From positions 1 to 25,379 of the forward strand of contig JBFMAZ010000108.1 of NCBI GenBank assembly GCA_040755415.1: a stretch of DNA of 25,379 nucleotides, in the 5' to 3' direction. Source of the stretch: QYQD01 sp040755415. Its GTDB lineage: Bacteria > Desulfobacterota > QYQD01. The notes under the pieces were generated by a model, which searched no databases, was not told the DNA's origin, and was given only the letters and a program-made list of their open reading frames with translations. The stretch's first letter is position 1, and every line of letters begins with the position of its first letter. Shown here in pieces: positions 7,176 to 13,267 of this stretch. The translations under genes and the position numbers were made by a program.

Positions 7176-8746
7176 TACCCCGTTCCCCTCGCTGGCAATG
7201 TAATGGTAAATCTTGTCCCTCTTTCTTTCTCGCTTTCCACGCTTATCGCGCCATTATGCTTTTTTATTATATTAAACACGATAGCCAGTCCAAGCCCGGT
7301 ACCCTTGTCCTTTGTAGTATAAAAGGGCTCGAATATCTTGTCCACAATATCAGCAGGCATCCCCTTGCCTGTATCCGATATCTTTATTGTAATAAATCCA
7401 GGTTCCCTATTTATCGCCACCGCCAGATCGCCCTTCCCATTCATGGCATCAACGGCATTGGTAAATAAATTAATAAAGACCCTTTCCATCTGCTCATAGT
7501 CTGCATTTATTATTACACCAGCGGGATCGGTATCCATCACAAAATTAATGTCTTTGGTATCTGTAGTAGTGCTTACGAGTTTGTAGGCCCCCATCAAGAG
7601 CTTATCAATTTCAACTTCCCTTAACTGAGGTTCTTTTCCCCTTGCGAATTCAAGGAGGTCTCCCACAATCCGCTTGACCCTCAACGTCTGCCCAAGTATA
7701 TCGTTCACTGTCTCCCTTGCTGTAAGGGAATAGCTATCCCCCGTTTCCTTCATAAGCACTTGTGCCGATATATAGATGTTATTAAGGGGGTTATTTAGCT
7801 CATGGGCGACACCAGAGGCCAGGGTACCCATAGCCGCCAATTTCCTGGATTGGAGAAGTTCCTCATTCTTTTTCCCGAGTTCTTTTTCCCTTTGGGCGAG
7901 TTGTTCTTCCATGTCGTTAAATTTTCCGATGAGTAGCCCTACCTCGTCTTTCTGGGACGGCATCAGTATCCGAGAAAAATGTCCCTTCCCCGTCCTTTCC
8001 ACCACGTCAATGAGCAGTCTTAGACGGCTACCCACGCTTTTGCTGATAAAAAAGAGCGCGCCTATTCCGCTAATGAAAAAAAGAGGGAAGAATATCAAGA
8101 TTGCCATTTGTGACCTATAAATAAAATTTTCTGCGTTTCGTCTGGCGATTTTGTCCAGGTCCTCCGAGATGCTGACTATATCCTCTCCGTCTTTTCTGAG
8201 AATCTGCATATCTGAATGGAGTCCCCTCAGCCCAGAAACCAGTTTGCCCTTCGGAGACAATAAAAACGTATTTTCTAAAAAGTCTGCCGTCTGGTAAGGC
8301 CTCTCCCAAAAAGTCAGTTCTATAAGCGGAAAGAATTTATGGTATTTCCCATTAGAGCGCCCTGTTTTTTCGATCTCGCATGCCAGACTCTTCACGGACG
8401 TTTCTATTTTAGTAAATCTATCGCCATATTCATCTATCCGTCCCTTAAGGTGGGCTAATTTACCTGTCTTATCAGTCGCAAGGTTAGCGTCGATAACGGT
8501 GTACAGTTCCTTTAGGTACTTGTGAACGGCCTTCGATTCTTCAGCGGCCTTGGGTGTTCCGTAAAGGAAGAAGTTCTTCTCGTGTCTTCGCAACAGAAGG
8601 GATCTACTTTTTATGGTGTCAGCAAGTTCCAGGCGTCCAATCTCTTTCCTTATCTGGATGAAACTGACGTATTCAAATGCCGCAAGAATGGCAATGATAA
8701 ATGCACTGATTAGGAAACTGAGGGTTATTTTATTTTTAAGGGACAT
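7175..8746 (-). CDS. Membrane sensor histidine kinase, partner of the adjacent regulator
   Basis: The 523-residue protein has membrane helices at about 8-30 and 213-235 enclosing a mostly helical periplasmic sensor domain of about 180 residues. A HAMP linker (about 236-290) and a short coiled coil follow. The phospho-acceptor region has His 315 in SGVAHELNNPL. The ATPase domain has the N box INLFTNAVDAM (Asn 430), G1 DTGKGM at 458-463, the F box FEPFYTTK and G2 GTGLGL at 482-487. All catalytic motifs are intact. The stop and the next gene's ATG share a base, so kinase and regulator are made together. The ligand cannot be inferred; a helical periplasmic domain and the downstream lipoprotein hint at envelope sensing. 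The 151-bp gap upstream contains a 7-bp-stem hairpin at 8850-8869 and a GGCGAGACGCC-type repeat, and no clear promoter. Confidence 0.96.
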   Translation of the reverse strand: MSLKNKITLSFLISAFIIAILAAFEYVSFIQIRKEIGRLELADTIKSRSLLLRRHEKNFFLYGTPKAAEESKAVHKYLKELYTVIDANLATDKTGKLAHLKGRIDEYGDRFTKIETSVKSLACEIEKTGRSNGKYHKFFPLIELTFWERPYQTADFLENTFLLSPKGKLVSGLRGLHSDMQILRKDGEDIVSISEDLDKIARRNAENFIYRSQMAILIFFPLFFISGIGALFFISKSVGSRLRLLIDVVERTGKGHFSRILMPSQKDEVGLLIGKFNDMEEQLAQREKELGKKNEELLQSRKLAAMGTLASGVAHELNNPLNNIYISAQVLMKETGDSYSLTARETVNDILGQTLRVKRIVGDLLEFARGKEPQLREVEIDKLLMGAYKLVSTTTDTKDINFVMDTDPAGVIINADYEQMERVFINLFTNAVDAMNGKGDLAVAINREPGFITIKISDTGKGMPADIVDKIFEPFYTTKDKGTGLGLAIVFNIIKKHNGAISVESEKERGTRFTITLPARGTG

Positions 8747-8897
8747 AGGATTAAAATAGCAAAATGGGAAGGATAGGGAAAGATTTTTTCGTTATTTTTT
8801 TTCCTTTCTTTTTTTTCATACTCACCCGCTGCATCCTGATTCGTGCCCATACGAAGAGATCCCTTCGTAGGACAGGCGTCTCGCCCGTCGCAAGATT

Positions 8898-9539
8898 TTA
8901 AATTTCCAATATTTTGCCCGCCCCACAGTCACGACATTTCTCAGGGTAGAGCCGCTCTATTTCCAATTTAAACTGGGTGCAATGACAAGGACAAACTATT
9001 TTTAAATCCTTAAGGAGATGGAATTCTCTGAATCCGTGCAGGCCTCCGATGAGGGCATTGACCTTTCCGAAGCCTGATGCCGCCTGAAGAATGGCCCCCA
9101 CCCCGGGGTGGGAACAGCCGGTAACCACGACCAGACCTCCATTGGTCCTGACTACAAGGGATTGCTCTATGCCTGCGAGTTCACCGGTAGAAAACACGTT
9201 TTCATGGATTTGAACAGGGCCTGTAATGATGACCACCTTACCCGCGCCAGGAGGTTTAGGACAGGAGTTGGGGATGTAAACCTTGACTTCTTTATTGAGT
9301 TTAATCAGATCTAAAAGTCCGCCAGTATGGTCCCAGTGGTTGTGGGAAATGAAGATCTCGGGGATGGTGAGGGGGTCAATGTTGAGTTTTTCCAGATTAT
9401 GCAGAAGAATCGAGCCGCCGGCCCCGGTGTCGAAGAGAATCCTTCGGCCATTTTCTGATTCTACAAGGCAGGAGAAGCCCCAGTCAGCTTTGAGGCCTTC
9501 TCCCAAGGCTTCGTTATCATAAACGATGATGATCTTCAT
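8898..9539 (-). CDS. Metallo-beta-lactamase-fold hydrolase
   Basis: The 213-residue protein carries the metal-binding motif HNHWDH at 66-71, with further likely ligands His 144 (TGCSHPG) and His 168. The pattern is close to the MBL subgroup often annotated as dihydropterin/aminobenzene-phosphate synthase-like (COG1237). The C-terminus is cysteine-rich: CPCHC at 183-187 and CRDC at 202-205, which could bind an extra metal. The ATG at 9539 is chosen because MKIIIVYDNE is the family's normal beginning. It has no ribosome binding site of its own but overlaps the stop of a 19-codon leader as ATGA, so translation is probably coupled. Substrate unknown. Confidence 0.85.
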   Translation of the reverse strand: MKIIIVYDNEALGEGLKADWGFSCLVESENGRRILFDTGAGGSILLHNLEKLNIDPLTIPEIFISHNHWDHTGGLLDLIKLNKEVKVYIPNSCPKPPGAGKVVIITGPVQIHENVFSTGELAGIEQSLVVRTNGGLVVVTGCSHPGVGAILQAASGFGKVNALIGGLHGFREFHLLKDLKIVCPCHCTQFKLEIERLYPEKCRDCGAGKILEI

Positions 9540-9595
9540 ACTACGCAGGTGATGTCTTTGATTTTCTTGCAAGAAAGAATCGTGATTTTTGCCAT
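9536..9595 (-). CDS. 19-residue leader ORF coupled to the MBL gene; possible CGGC-gene remnant
   Basis: A very strong ribosome binding site (GAGGAGGAAGGGG) precedes an ATG at 9595. It opens a frame of 19 codons, MAKITILSCKKIKDITCVV, ending in a TGA that overlaps the next ATG by 4 bases. The peptide resembles the N-terminus of CGGC-domain proteins (from memory, not checked), which continue with further cysteines; here it stops. Either this is the stump of a gene fused by deletion to the MBL gene, or a genuine leader peptide. In both cases it is likely the entry point for ribosomes reaching the MBL frame. Confidence 0.5.
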   Translation of the reverse strand: MAKITILSCKKIKDITCVV

Positions 9596-9631
9596 TTTCC
9601 CCTTCCTCCTCTTTTAAGGTTACTCATCTGT

Positions 9632-10822
9632 TCAAGGATGTATGATAAAATTGACTACTTCCTCTATCCTCTCATAAGGCACGGTCTTTATCTCTACACC
9701 TGCATCCGTCAAGGGATAACCAGCCCCCTTGCCTTCCAGGCTGCTTTTGCTTAACACCACATCTGCCCCCTTTTGAATAAGCCACTTGCTGGTCATAATC
9801 CCCTTCCTCTTTTCTTCCTGAGAGTAAGGATTAGATACTATCTCTTCATTAAAAATATCGTTATCTTTTGCGGTAATCAATGCAAAAAATGGCGCGCTGC
9901 CGAAATGAGCACATATTGAGGACTTATCTTTCTCCAGGGGTATGGCATAAGTAACCGTGTCCTTCTCCTCGGGTTCGTAGTGTATAAGAACCCGGTCCAC
10001 ATGCGGGATACTTTCTTTGATCCTGGCCTCGATGTTTTTGCTCACATAGTGCGCTTTTTCCAGACTGCGAACCTTTAGCGTTAGAATTATCTCTATGAAT
10101 TTGTAGCGCCCGGAGCTTCGGCCCCGCAGTTCCTTTATCTCCCGCACATGAGGATCTTGCGACGTAATGGTTTTCACTCTGTCCAATGTGGTAAAGTCCA
10201 CCGAGGCATCCAGCAGGACCCGGATGGCATCTACAAAGATACGCCATCCTGATTGTCCTATAAAAAAAGCGACTATAACTGTCATAATCCGGTCCAGAGA
10301 AAGGTAAAAGTAACTTCCTATGAGACCACCAACAATAACCAGATATGAAAATAGATCTGCCCTGAGCTGCTGGGCGTCCGCTATTAAGCTGGGAGATCCC
10401 GTTTCTTCTCCTTGACGAAGCTCATAGCGGGAAAAGGCATAGATGGCCGTCATAATAACCAGGTAACTTCCTATAGAGAAAGGCACATGGGTAAGTATCA
10501 GCTCCCTCTCTTGCGTTATGGCCGTTTTTACGACCTCAAATCCGACCCCGAAAATAAGCAGGGAGATTACCAGCGAAATCAGGTTTTCGACCTTATAAAG
10601 GCCGTAAGGAAAGGCACGGGATTTGCGCTTTGATAGCCGAATACCAATAAAAACAGCAAACGAAGAAACAACATCGGCAAAGGAATGTACCGCATCCGCA
10701 ATCAGGGCCATACTGCCGGAAAGGGTCCCCAGCAAATACTTGAAGCCTACCAGAAAGACACTGAGGGCAACCGAGTAAAGAGATAATTTTTCGCTCTTTT
10801 CAAGCCTTATTTTCCGGATGAT
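9632..10822 (-). CDS. Cation diffusion facilitator fused to a C-terminal NifX-like domain
   Basis: The inner-membrane CDF transporter domain has about six helices, then the cytoplasmic ferredoxin-like domain, then a NifX/NifB-type cofactor-binding domain over the last 105 residues or so (from VTYAIPLEKD..CAHFG). Numbering from a TTG at 10735, the first metal site has His 17 and Asp 21 (HSFAD); the second has Asp 120 and Asp 127 but Gln 123 where many CDFs have His, so the metal may not be zinc. Coding similarity clearly continues upstream of that TTG: KIRLEKSEKL, then SLYSVALSVFLVGFKYL, typical of CDF N-termini. The frame is open to a TGA at 10838-10840 but has no ATG, GTG or TTG there. AAGGAG sits 7 bases before an ATC at 10822-10820, so I place the start there: either a rare ATC start or a mutated or misread ATG. 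The gene lies downstream of two stand-alone NifX genes. Confidence 0.82.
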   Translation of the reverse strand: MIRKIRLEKSEKLSLYSVALSVFLVGFKYLLGTLSGSMALIADAVHSFADVVSSFAVFIGIRLSKRKSRAFPYGLYKVENLISLVISLLIFGVGFEVVKTAITQERELILTHVPFSIGSYLVIMTAIYAFSRYELRQGEETGSPSLIADAQQLRADLFSYLVIVGGLIGSYFYLSLDRIMTVIVAFFIGQSGWRIFVDAIRVLLDASVDFTTLDRVKTITSQDPHVREIKELRGRSSGRYKFIEIILTLKVRSLEKAHYVSKNIEARIKESIPHVDRVLIHYEPEEKDTVTYAIPLEKDKSSICAHFGSAPFFALITAKDNDIFNEEIVSNPYSQEEKRKGIMTSKWLIQKGADVVLSKSSLEGKGAGYPLTDAGVEIKTVPYERIEEVVNFIIHP

Positions 10823-10862
10823 GGCCCCGCTCCTTCTTCATGCTGTTTAGAAAATCTTTTAA

Positions 10863-10935
10863 AATCTTCCCGCTATCCCCCTTTCAAAAGGGAGATATTG
10901 TTGCCCTCCTTTTTGGAAAGAGGGGACAAGGGAAA
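10863..10935. repeat. C/G-run hairpin array (family A-like relic)
   Basis: Two adjacent hairpins are made of C-runs and G-runs (CCCCCTTTCAAAAGGGAG, then CCCTCCTTTTTGGAAAGAGGGG). They resemble the interior of the family A elements but lack recognisable CATCCGGAAA ends. The array fills the gap between the CDF gene and the NifX gene, ending 6 bp from the NifX stop codon. Confidence 0.6.
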
Positions 10936-10940
10936 TTCAT

Positions 10941-11273
10941 TTAATGATCACACACATTCGGACCGGACACAAGACCACTGCTTAAGTACTGCTGTACCAG
11001 CTCCTCCGGTGACGAAACAGGCGCGCCGGTGATGACCTTAATCCCCCTTTCGGCAAACAGCATTAAGGCCTTCTGCCCCATTCCGCCGGCGATTATGACA
11101 TTAACACCCATCTCGCCCAGCCATCTTGGCAACACGCCCGGTTCATGGGGCGGCGGGATGACCAACGCCTTGTTTGCAATCTTGTTATCCTGGATATCCA
11201 GAATGGCAAATTTTTCACAGTGACCGAAATGGTTGCAGAGCTTATTGTCAATAACTGGTAATGCTATTTTCAT
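10941..11273 (-). CDS. NifX/NifB-type dinitrogenase cofactor-domain protein
   Basis: The 110-residue protein is a single NifX-like domain: MKIALPV at the start, the conserved HFGHCEKF at about 16-23, and IIAGGMGQKAL at about 60-70. It ends in NVCDH, a possible metal-binding tail. Such small proteins bind iron-molybdenum or similar metal-sulfur clusters and include the orange protein of sulfate reducers; no nitrogenase gene is present here. The ATG at 11273 is chosen because GGAGG lies 8 bases upstream; in-frame starts at 11288 and 11324 are less likely. The 251-bp gap upstream holds repeat debris (an 'AGCCACCAAGACACGAAG' unit, and a family B end-like TAACAGTTTAAGCTGCTTAA at about 11449) and no gene. 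Confidence 0.88.
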   Translation of the reverse strand: MKIALPVIDNKLCNHFGHCEKFAILDIQDNKIANKALVIPPPHEPGVLPRWLGEMGVNVIIAGGMGQKALMLFAERGIKVITGAPVSSPEELVQQYLSSGLVSGPNVCDH

Positions 11274-11524
11274 CTGTACTACCTCCATCGTAAAATAAAG
11301 TAACCCCTTTAGCCACCAAGACACGAAGTCGCTAAGAGATCAGATTAATTTGGAATTTCTATTTTTGGTTCCTTCCCCTCTGTGTTCTCCGGTATCCTCG
11401 TTTTTTGCCCCAAAACGCCTGATGAATTACCCCGCTAATAACAGTTTAAGCTGCTTAAACCGTTCAGCCGGTTGAAACCATCTCTTCTCAGTGTGCCCTC
11501 TGTGGCTGTTTTTTCATAAATCTA

Positions 11525-11887
11525 TTACCCCCAGTGCCCTTCGACATTGGGACTGGCCGCATATGAAATTTCGCCTTTCTTGAATTTTTCAACTGCCTCT
11601 CGAACTGTTCCCGTTACACCAACCGCCACGTTTATCCTGGCGGCCTGCAACGTCATAAATGCCTTCGGCCCGCAATGGCCGGTAATGAGCACGCCGGCGC
11701 CTTCTTCCGCTACAGTCCGCGCCGCCTGGATACCGGCGCCCTGCATGGCTTCAATATTTTGCGTGTTGTCCACCACCTTAAATTCCATGGTCTCGGAATC
11801 AACTATGATAAAATAGGCGGCCCGGCCAAATCGCGGGTCAATTTCATCATCTAATCCCTTACCCTTCGCGCTAATTGCTATCTTCAC
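11525..11887 (-). CDS. NifX/NifB-type dinitrogenase cofactor-domain protein
   Basis: The 120-residue single-domain protein has MKIAISAKG at the start, DPRFGRAAYF at about 17-26 and TGHCGPKAF at about 69-77. It starts with GTG, preceded by a G-rich ribosome binding site (AGGGGGGTG). It is a paralogue of the neighbour at 10941 and of the C-terminal domain of the CDF protein, giving three NifX domains in one locus. Together with the DUF134 gene this is a recurring neighbourhood in sulfate reducers and other anaerobes; by family knowledge it carries a metal-sulfur cluster in the cytoplasm. Its exact role is unknown. Confidence 0.9.
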   Translation of the reverse strand: MKIAISAKGKGLDDEIDPRFGRAAYFIIVDSETMEFKVVDNTQNIEAMQGAGIQAARTVAEEGAGVLITGHCGPKAFMTLQAARINVAVGVTGTVREAVEKFKKGEISYAASPNVEGHWG

Positions 11888-11936
11888 GCCTGTTCACCCC
11901 CCTTCTTATTTTGCAGATCTCAAGTGAATCCCGTAG

Positions 11937-11980
11937 GGTGGGTTTTACCCACCATCATTCCTTGGTGGGCAAAGCCCACC
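11937..11980. repeat. Pair of perfect short hairpins upstream of the second NifX gene
   Basis: GGTGGGT-TTT-ACCCACC (11937-11953) and GGTGGGC-AAA-GCCCACC (11964-11980) are two perfect 7-bp-stem triloop hairpins, 10 bp apart. The unit resembles the widespread 'GTAGGGTGGG' intergenic repeat of many bacteria. It lies 50 bp upstream of the GTG start at 11887, where it could form part of the mRNA leader, and appears to replace the missing left end of the element at 11990-12367. Confidence 0.65.
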
Positions 11981-11989
11981 TTACATTGC

Positions 11990-12367
11990 TAAATCCGAAA
12001 TCCGAATACCGAAATTCGAAACAAATTCAAATTTTCGTAACACTTTAGCTGTTTGAAAAGAGCTAGTCGTCCAGAAAACGGCGCCTCGAAAATCCCCCTT
12101 AATCCCCCTTTTTCAAAGGGGGAAATGTTTCTCCTCCCTTTGGAAAAGGGAGGTTGGGAGGGATTTTAAAATACTTTTTCAAACAGCTAAACTGTTACAA
12201 ATTTTCAAATCTCAAAAAGTTCCAAACTGCAGCGGAAAGAATCCGTTTTGATATTTTAGGGTTTGGTCATTCGATATTGTTTCGGGTTTCGTGCTTCGGA
12301 TTTCGGATTTGAGATCGCACCGGACACGAAATCCATCGGGACAAGTTGCAAAAGGCCAAACTGTTAC
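11990..12367 (-). mobile_element. Older family B element, reversed, split by a nested insertion
   Basis: Segments 11990-12036 and 12199-12367 join, after removal of the insertion at 12037-12198 and one 8-bp duplication, into about 208 bp that align with the reverse complement of the element at 12976-13262. Shared landmarks in order are a CTAAATCCGAAATCCGAATA block, a CTCAAAA..CTGCAxCGG block, GATATTGTTTCGGG next to TTCGTGCTTCGGATTTCG, and the end AAACTGTTAC at 12367. About 70 bp of the left end are missing, which accounts for the difference from the 287-bp intact copy. It lies between the second NifX gene and the DUF134 stop codon. Confidence 0.7.
12037..12198. mobile_element. Family B miniature inverted-repeat element, short form
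   Basis: The 162-bp element has terminal inverted repeats of about 24 bp that match at nearly all positions. The left end begins GTAACACTTTAGCTGTTTGA; the right end is the reverse complement of GTAACAGTTTAGCTGTTTGA. It is flanked by AAATTTTC at 12029-12036 and again at 12199-12206, an exact 8-bp target duplication. The interior is not related to the long form; it contains C/G-run hairpins like those of family A. There is no coding capacity. Confidence 0.85.
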
Positions 12368-12387
12368 TATAACTGAAATTGCCTACC

Positions 12388-12864
12388 CTATATCCCGCCT
12401 CTACGGCGGCACCTGCCCCTTCCTCTGCCCGGCCCGCCGCCGACTGCCCAACCATGATCCTGAAGCGCTTCGCGAATATTTTTGCTCCGGCACTTCGGGC
12501 ACTCAAGCGGCCCACCGGTGTCATAAGGAACAACCCATTCATTTGTACAGTCTGGACATAAAAGGTACCGCTGCATCATTTGAACCGCCCCGCCTTCGAT
12601 CTTCAGCGCCTTGGCATTAACAATCACATCCGCAATTTTCTTGTGGGCAGATTCAATGATATTGCCGAAGGTCTGCCGCGAGATATTCATCCGCCTAGAG
12701 GCCTCTTCCTGATACAGCCCCTCTAAATCAGCCAACCGGATAGCCTCAAATTCATCCACCGTAAGGTTGACTTGTTCCAGGGCAAATACGGGAATTTCCG
12801 CAGGCTTGAAGTAAGCTGCGCGGGGAAGACCACAAACCCGTCTGCATTTAAAAGGCCGCGGCAT
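12388..12864 (-). CDS. DUF134-family DNA-binding protein with zinc ribbon
   Basis: The 158-residue protein has the DUF134 start MPRPFKCRRVCGLP, then a sigma-factor-like helix-turn-helix at about 35-80 (TVDEFEAIRLADLEGLYQEEASRRM, split here as TVDEFEAIRLADLEGL and YQEEASRRMNISRQTFGNII). A C-terminal extension carries a four-cysteine zinc ribbon (Cys 103, 106, 122, 125) and a Gly/Arg-rich tail at 142-158. Family members are predicted regulators linked to NifX-type genes. Two palindromes overlap the predicted promoter just upstream, which suggests autoregulation. Inverted copies of a 290-bp mobile element stand on either side of the gene. The ribosome binding site is weak. Confidence 0.9.
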   Translation of the reverse strand: MPRPFKCRRVCGLPRAAYFKPAEIPVFALEQVNLTVDEFEAIRLADLEGLYQEEASRRMNISRQTFGNIIESAHKKIADVIVNAKALKIEGGAVQMMQRYLLCPDCTNEWVVPYDTGGPLECPKCRSKNIREALQDHGWAVGGGPGRGRGRCRRRGGI

Positions 12865-12878
12865 GGGTGTCTCTTTTA

Positions 12879-12900
12879 ATTATTAGCATATGCCAATAAT
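12879..12900. promoter_or_regulatory. Palindromic operator over the -10 region of the DUF134 gene
   Basis: A 22-bp palindrome with 10 of 11 base pairs matching: arms ATTATT and AATAAT around a GCATATGC core, with one A/C mismatch pair. It begins 15 bp upstream of the DUF134 ATG and overlaps the predicted -10 hexamer and transcription start. The position fits a repressor site, and the DUF134 protein itself is the natural candidate to bind it. Confidence 0.6.
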
Positions 12901-12925
12901 GTAGCACAAAAATTTCCCCTATCAA
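12898..12925 (-). promoter_or_regulatory. Predicted sigma-70 promoter of the DUF134 gene
   Basis: On the minus strand TTGATA (12925-12920), a 16-base spacer and TACATT (12903-12898) form a moderate sigma-70 promoter. Transcription would start near 12891, leaving a leader of about 27 bases. The -35 hexamer lies inside a second palindrome and the -10 overlaps the first. Confidence 0.5.
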
Positions 12926-12943
12926 TAAAATTGGTAGGGGAAA
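12913..12943. promoter_or_regulatory. Second palindrome, over the -35 region of the DUF134 gene
   Basis: A 31-bp inverted repeat has 14-base arms, TTTCCCCTATCAAT and ATTGGTAGGGGAAA, around an AAA centre, with one mismatched pair. It covers the predicted -35 hexamer, so it is not in the transcript and is more likely a protein-binding site than an RNA hairpin. Confidence 0.55.
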
Positions 12944-12975
12944 GTCGATAACCCCCTAAGGAGTCAAGAAATCTA

Positions 12976-13262
12976 GTAACAGTTTAGGTTTTTGAAACGC
13001 TATGGGTCAGGAGATGCGCTGGATTCCCGAATACAGCGTGGTTTCAAATTCGAAATCCGAAGCACGAATCCCGAAACAATCTCAAATGACTAAATTCCGA
13101 ATGACCAAAACAAAGACACCTCCGTTGCAGTTTTGAGCATTGGAAATTTTGTGAATTCGAATTTATTTCGTATTTCGATATTCGGATTTCGGATTTAGAT
13201 CTGGCTCCGAAAGCACTTTCAGGTTTCGGACTCAAAACTATTTCAAAGAGCTAACGTGTTAC
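12976..13262 (+). mobile_element. Family B miniature inverted-repeat element, long form
   Basis: The 287-bp element has ends GTAACAGTTTAGGTTTTTGA and the reverse complement of GTAACACGTTAGCTCTTTGA. It is flanked by GAAATCTA at 12968-12975 and 13263-13270, an exact 8-bp target duplication. The right-hand duplication contains the pyrD stop codon (TAG on the minus strand, 13270-13268), so insertion took place at the very end of pyrD without changing the protein. The interior is AT-rich and carries TTCGGATTTCGGATTT-type units in both orientations. It contains no gene and, with the palindromes above, accounts for the gap 12865-13267. Confidence 0.85.
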
Positions 13263-13267
13263 GAAAT

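Noticed and set aside
8825..8855. Sigma-54-like TGGGCACG..ATGCA upstream of the histidine kinase
   Set aside because: The gap between GG and GC is 14 bases or so instead of 10, and the GG context is shifted; not a usable -24/-12 promoter.
10941..11887. NifX-type genes as evidence for nitrogen fixation
   Set aside because: No nif structural or assembly gene is present; stand-alone NifX domains are common in non-fixing anaerobes.
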